NCBI GenBank assembly: GCA_030018505.1
Contig: JASEHO010000005.1
Span: 18,351 to 28,233, forward strand
Reading direction: 5' to 3'
From: a bacterium
Lineage (GTDB): Bacteria > UBA9089 > UBA9088 > JAGUXG01
DNA: 9,883 bases
Below, in pieces: positions 6,746 to 9,883 of the stretch. The translations under genes and the position numbers were made by a program. Position 1 is the stretch's first letter, and each line of letters opens with the position of its first letter. Under the pieces are notes generated by a model. That model was not told where the DNA came from, did no database searches, and saw nothing but the letters and a program-made list of their open reading frames with translations.

Positions 6746-7155
6746 ATTTTTCTCCTCAATGGACTTGGTCCCAGTGCCTTTATCTTTTCCGTCATCTCCT
6801 TAGCTACCTCAGCAAACCTTGGTCCCATAGAAGCACTCATATTATACATTTCAAGCCTTGTCCCATCAAGTCCGATTTCATTTAATAGTTTTTTTGCCCG
6901 TGCCACACGGCGTTTTGCCTTAATATTACCGTCAGTGAAATGACAATTACCCTCAAGGCATCCAGCCACATACACGCCATCTGCTCCATCCTCAAAGGCT
7001 TTAAGCAGATAGATAATATCTACCTTGCCTGTGCAGGGCAGTTTAACTATCTTTACATTTGCCGGATAGTTAAGCCGCATAGAGCCAGCCAGATCTGCTG
7101 CCCCATAAGCACAATAATGGCAACAAAAAGCTATTATCTCTGGTTCAAACTCCAT
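6742..7155 (-). CDS. mvhD: MvhD-type [2Fe-2S] electron-transfer protein
   Basis: A 137-aa member of the methyl-viologen-reducing hydrogenase delta-subunit family, small proteins that carry electrons between a hydrogenase or dehydrogenase and heterodisulfide-reductase-like or MTHFR modules. Cysteines match the family: C11, C12 and C15 in FCCHYCAYGAAD, C41 in LPCTGKVD, C66 and C71 in VAGCLEGNCHF. The C-terminal SASMGPRFAEVAKEM also fits. It is the first gene of the minus-strand operon, with AGGAGG (7163-7168) 7 bases before the ATG and a promoter just upstream. Together with metV and metF it points to a reductase complex like that of Moorella, where MvhD joins MetFV and HdrABC. No HdrABC gene lies in this window. 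Confidence 0.92.
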   Translation of the reverse strand: MEFEPEIIAFCCHYCAYGAADLAGSMRLNYPANVKIVKLPCTGKVDIIYLLKAFEDGADGVYVAGCLEGNCHFTDGNIKAKRRVARAKKLLNEIGLDGTRLEMYNMSASMGPRFAEVAKEMTEKIKALGPSPLRRKI

Positions 7156-7195
7156 CTTTATACCTCCTTACAAAAGTGAAAAGTGGAATATGGGA

Positions 7196-7225
7196 ATTAT
7201 ATACCCATAAACAATAGGTTTGCAA
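7196..7225 (-). promoter_or_regulatory. Sigma-70-like promoter of the mvhD operon
   Basis: On the minus strand a perfect TATAAT (7196-7201) is preceded after 18 bases by TTGCAA (7220-7225), a 4-of-6 match to TTGACA. Initiation near 7189 would give a leader of about 34 bases that carries the AGGAGG site at 7163-7168. It is the only clear promoter seen for the minus-strand genes mvhD to lon. Confidence 0.65.
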
Positions 7226-7385
7226 AACTTTTTTGTTCTTTGCTCTGATTCACAAGATAAGCCACAAAAATTTCCTTAAAGCTATTAAGGAAAAAGGAGC
7301 ACCAGCAAAGAATTCTGGTGTTACTTCTACTCTTAGGTCGCTCTTCAATCGTTATGTCGGAATTGCAGTGAAATCTGAACAGTTA
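7226..7385. other. Divergent spacer with two adjacent small hairpins
   Basis: Between the two divergent promoters there is no gene I can support. Two inverted repeats lie side by side: TTTCCTTAA/TTAAGGAAA (7271-7279 and 7285-7293, 5-base loop) and CACCAG/CTGGTG (7300-7305 and 7315-7320, 9-base loop). They lie upstream of both promoters, so neither transcript should contain them; they could be protein-binding operators or remnants. On the minus strand the first hairpin is followed by a T run, like a weak terminator. A plus-strand open frame of 64 codons crosses the area (TTG at 7233 to TGA at 7425-7427) but has no ribosome site. Confidence 0.45.
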
Positions 7386-7415
7386 TTGACATTGGGTCAA
7401 GCCCCACAATATACT
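7386..7415 (+). promoter_or_regulatory. Consensus promoter of hemA-acsC, implying a leaderless mRNA
   Basis: TTGACA (7386-7391) and TATACT (7410-7415) are separated by 18 bases, a near-consensus sigma-70 promoter. Initiation 6-8 bases after the -10 box falls at about 7421-7423, one to three bases before the doubled ATGATG at 7424-7429. No Shine-Dalgarno precedes the start. This predicts a leaderless or almost leaderless hemA transcript. Confidence 0.75.
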
Positions 7416-7423
7416 CAAACAAA

Positions 7424-8422
7424 ATGATGAAGATAGCAGTCCTTGGCATAAACCATAAAAGAGCCTCTACGGAGATCAGGGAGAAGATAGCCATAGCCCC
7501 GCATCTTATACCATCTTACACAAAAAGGCTTAAAGGTCATTTTGGAGAGGTTGTTGTTCTGTCAACCTGCAACAGAACAGAGGTCTATGTAGCCACAAAG
7601 ATAGATAGCCTCTCAATAAAAGAGAGGCTAAAACAAGAGGTTTTGGACAAATTAGATTTGCCCTTTTACTTTTATACTAATAAAGATGTAGCTTTTCATC
7701 TATTTAGGGTTGCTGCAGGGCTTGATTCTATGGTCTTAGGAGAGCATGAAATTTTAGGACAGGTAAAAGATGCGTATATATCTGCTGTAGAAGAAAGGGC
7801 TTCTGGAAAGACCTTAAACAGGCTTTTTCATAGCTCATTCAGGGTAGCAAGAAGGATAAGGAGAGAGACCCTTATATCTTCTGGTTTATCATCTGTAAGC
7901 TCTGTTGCCGTAAGGTTGGCTGAGGATATTTTGGGCAATCTAAGCACTAAAAAAATTTTAATTATAGGTGCGGGTAAAATAGGGAAACAAACGGCGAGTT
8001 ACTTGAAAAAGAAAGGGGCAGAAAATATCGTTCTTTGCAACAGAACATATCAGAAGGCAGAGGAGCTCAGCCAAAGGCTTGGCGGAAAACCAATAGAGCT
8101 TGCTAATTTATGGGATGAGATGAAGACTGTAGATGTGGTCATCTCTTCAACAAATGCCCCACACTATGTGATAAAAAAAGATGATTTAGTAAGGGTGATG
8201 GAGACCAGAAAAAGACCAATCCTGCTTATTGATATTGCCCTTCCGAGAGACATAGAGCCTGAGGTAATCAGCCTATTTAATGTCCATCTTTATAACCTTG
8301 ATGACCTCCAGAGGGTGGTGAATGAAAACATTTCAAAGAGAAGAATGGAAGTAGGAAAGGCAGAGGCAATCATCAAAGAGGAGGTAGAGAAACTTGGCTT
8401 TGCTATTAAATTTCTTGACTAA
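7424..8422 (+). CDS. hemA: Glutamyl-tRNA reductase, short form without C-terminal dimerisation domain
   Basis: A 332-aa enzyme that reduces glutamyl-tRNA(Glu) with NADPH to glutamate-1-semialdehyde, the first step of C5 tetrapyrrole synthesis, feeding haem, sirohaem and corrinoids. Visible: LGINHKRAS (7-15), the catalytic cysteine C49 in STCNRTEVY, the conserved GLDSMVLGEHEILGQVKDAY (99-118), the NADPH loop GAGKIG (182-187) with CNRT following, and DIALPRDIEP (270-279). The family is usually about 410-430 aa. Here the protein ends just after the long spinal helix begins (EAIIKEEVEKLGF), so most or all of the dimerisation domain is absent. Only 48 bases remain before acsC, so a local frameshift cannot explain it. 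The start may be either ATG of the ATGATG doublet; the second fits family starts slightly better. acsC follows and is probably cotranscribed. Confidence 0.93.
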   Translation: MMKIAVLGINHKRASTEIREKIAIAPHLIPSYTKRLKGHFGEVVVLSTCNRTEVYVATKIDSLSIKERLKQEVLDKLDLPFYFYTNKDVAFHLFRVAAGLDSMVLGEHEILGQVKDAYISAVEERASGKTLNRLFHSSFRVARRIRRETLISSGLSSVSSVAVRLAEDILGNLSTKKILIIGAGKIGKQTASYLKKKGAENIVLCNRTYQKAEELSQRLGGKPIELANLWDEMKTVDVVISSTNAPHYVIKKDDLVRVMETRKRPILLIDIALPRDIEPEVISLFNVHLYNLDDLQRVVNENISKRRMEVGKAEAIIKEEVEKLGFAIKFLD

Positions 8423-8459
8423 ATATTTTAGTTGGTATGATAATTAAAATAGGTATGTT

Positions 8460-8465
8460 AGGAGG
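8460..8465 (+). promoter_or_regulatory. Ribosome binding site of acsC
   Basis: AGGAGG ends 5 bases before the acsC ATG at 8471. It gives acsC a strong independent start, in contrast to hemA just upstream, which has none. This fits an abundant pathway protein made from the same mRNA as a low-abundance enzyme. Confidence 0.8.
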
Positions 8466-8470
8466 TAAAT

Positions 8471-9823
8471 ATGGCACTTTCAGGTTTAGACATATTTAAG
8501 AAGTTACCAAAGACAAATTGCAAAAAATGCAATTTTCCTACCTGTCTGGCTTTTGCTATGCAGGTGGCAACAGGAAAGATTGAGGTATCCCTCTGCCCTG
8601 ATGTTTCTCCAGAGGTTGTAGCACAAATAGCTGAGGCTACAGCCCCTCCAATCAGACCAATAACTATTGGAGCTGGCGAGAATGGGTTAAAGATTGGTGA
8701 AGAGACAGTAATGTTTCGACACGACAAAAGGTTTGAGCATCAGCCAGGGATTGGGCTTTTGATTACAGATGAGATGGATGACAAGACTTTGCAAAGATTG
8801 CTTGAAAGGTTTAATACTGTTCGATTTGAACGGGTTGGCGTGATGATGAAACCAGAGCTTATTGCCATAAAAAGCCTCTCTGGCAACCCAGAAAAGTTTA
8901 AGGCTTTGGTAAAAAGGGTTATGGATGAAACCCCTGCACTATTAGTGTTGATGAGCGATTCTGCTGAGATACTTAAGGCTGGCTTGAGTATTTGTGAGAA
9001 AAAAAGACCCTTGCTTTGCGGAGTAACCAAAGACAATCTTGACCAGGTAGCCCAGATTGCCAAAGAAAGTAACACACCTGTCGTAGTCAAAGGAGGGGAT
9101 TTAGATGAACTGGCTGATTTGACCGCTAAATTAAATGCAGTAGGCATCAAGGACATTCTCTTGTATCCAATCACCACTTCACTGAAATCCAGATTTGAAC
9201 AGGAAGTGATGATCAGGAGATTGCCTCTAAAGAAGCAAATAAAGGCTTTAGGATTTCCTACCATTTTATTTCCTTCTGACTTTACTTTGGATAAGGACGA
9301 AGAGGTTCTGATAGCCGCTACCTTTGTGGCAAAATATGCTAGTATAATCATCCTCTCTAACCTTGAGCCCCATCACCTCTACCCACTTTTTACAGAAAGG
9401 ATGAATATCTACACGGACCCACAGAGGCCAATGACTATGGAGGAGAAGGTGTATGAATTCAGCAACCCTGATAAGGATTCTCCGCTCCTGGTTACTGGAA
9501 ACTTTGCCCTGACCTATTTTCTTGTTACAGGTGAGGTTGAGTCCTCAAAAGTTGGGTGCTGGCTGGCTATCCAGAATACGGATGGGCTCTCTGTCTTGAC
9601 TGCCTGGGCTGCTGGAAAGTTTAATGCTGAATCAGTGGCTAAATTTATCAAAACATCCAAAATAACTGAAAATCTCTCCCATAGAAATATAGTGATTCCA
9701 GGCTATGTGGCTGAAATCTCAGGTGAGTTGGAAGAAGAACTTGGTTCTGATTGGAAGGTTATAGTTGGCCCAAGGGAAGCCTCATCTCTCCCAGCATTCT
9801 TGAAGCAATGGACTATAAAATAA
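8471..9823 (+). CDS. acsC: Corrinoid/iron-sulfur protein large (gamma) subunit of CODH/acetyl-CoA synthase
   Basis: A 450-aa soluble protein that takes the methyl group of methyl-THF (via the AcsE methyltransferase) onto its corrinoid and delivers it to acetyl-CoA synthase. The N-terminal domain binds a [4Fe-4S] cluster through C17-x2-C20-x4-C25-x16-C42, the exact family spacing. A TIM-barrel domain follows (about 90-320). The C-terminal Rossmann-like corrinoid domain (about 330-450) includes LLVTGNFALTYFLVTGEVE (339-357), TAWAAGKFNAESVAKFI (377-393) and HRNIVIPGYVAEISGELEEEL (404-424). Length is normal for the family and no key residue is missing. It follows hemA, the tetrapyrrole enzyme, and faces away from metF-metV-mvhD. 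The small subunit gene acsD and the rest of the CODH/ACS set are not in the window and may follow; the last 60 bases contain no gene or convincing terminator. Confidence 0.96.
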   Translation: MALSGLDIFKKLPKTNCKKCNFPTCLAFAMQVATGKIEVSLCPDVSPEVVAQIAEATAPPIRPITIGAGENGLKIGEETVMFRHDKRFEHQPGIGLLITDEMDDKTLQRLLERFNTVRFERVGVMMKPELIAIKSLSGNPEKFKALVKRVMDETPALLVLMSDSAEILKAGLSICEKKRPLLCGVTKDNLDQVAQIAKESNTPVVVKGGDLDELADLTAKLNAVGIKDILLYPITTSLKSRFEQEVMIRRLPLKKQIKALGFPTILFPSDFTLDKDEEVLIAATFVAKYASIIILSNLEPHHLYPLFTERMNIYTDPQRPMTMEEKVYEFSNPDKDSPLLVTGNFALTYFLVTGEVESSKVGCWLAIQNTDGLSVLTAWAAGKFNAESVAKFIKTSKITENLSHRNIVIPGYVAEISGELEEELGSDWKVIVGPREASSLPAFLKQWTIK

Positions 9824-9883
9824 GGTAACTATTTACCCATCTAACAGTGAAGCAACAACCAAGCAATAGAATTCATTGCAAAA

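Noticed and set aside
7233..7427. Plus-strand open frame of 64 codons ending over the hemA start
   Set aside because: TTG start without a ribosome site, codon choices (CGT, TCG, GTC) unlike the neighbours, no recognisable family, and it runs across the hemA promoter and two hairpins.
8740..9351. Long minus-strand open frame of 203 codons inside acsC
   Set aside because: It is antisense to a well-supported gene with correct family motifs and has a low-complexity Ser/Leu/Ile composition typical of reverse-strand shadows.
9863..9879. GCAAT/ATTGC imperfect palindrome after acsC as a terminator
   Set aside because: The stem is short and AT-rich and only four A's follow before the window ends, with no T run. 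Evidence is insufficient.
1..9883. tRNA, rRNA, CRISPR arrays, riboswitches or complete insertion sequences
   Set aside because: I saw no cloverleaf-like segment, no regularly spaced repeats, no recognised riboswitch core and no transposase gene on either strand.

Overview
The window reads as chromosome from a Gram-negative, probably anaerobic, uncultured bacterium that uses the Wood-Ljungdahl (reductive acetyl-CoA) pathway. The Gram-negative reading rests on a fused LpxC/FabZ lipid A gene. The anaerobic acetyl-CoA reading rests on MetF, MetV and MvhD (methyl branch) and on AcsC, the large subunit of the corrinoid iron-sulfur protein. The DNA is moderately AT-rich by eye, arginine codons are mostly AGA/AGG, genes are tightly packed, and strong AGGAGG ribosome sites are common. 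A candidate phylum such as Omnitrophota or Desantisbacteria would fit, but no marker here fixes the taxonomy.

Layout. Two gene sets diverge from a 268-base spacer at 7156-7423. Leftward, on the minus strand and in transcription order, lie mvhD, a 64-aa unknown, an MNT-like nucleotidyltransferase, metV, metF, queE, lon, then after a 173-base gap an lpxC/fabZ fusion and the first 15 codons of another gene. From mvhD to queE every gene overlaps the next, by 1, 4 or 20 bases. queE and lon are 13 bases apart, so one transcript is likely. Rightward, on the plus strand, lie hemA and, 48 bases later, acsC. The spacer holds a good sigma-70-like promoter for each direction.

How the genes work together. 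MvhD would pass electrons to the MetV/MetF methylene-tetrahydrofolate reductase. AcsC would then accept the methyl group on its corrinoid and carry it to acetyl-CoA synthase. HemA makes the tetrapyrrole precursor needed for that corrinoid, so hemA-acsC is a sensible pair. No HdrABC genes are present, although the characterised Moorella complex contains MetFV, HdrABC and MvhD.

Main points for a second look: an uncharacterised 64-aa protein plus MNT-like nucleotidyltransferase built into the methyl-branch operon; a strong internal ribosome site and ATG exactly at the LpxC/FabZ junction; a hemA promoter placed so that the mRNA should be leaderless; a HemA without its usual C-terminal dimerisation domain; and, between lon and lpxC, an inverted repeat that overlaps the lon stop codon beside what looks like the 3' relic of a RelE-like toxin gene.
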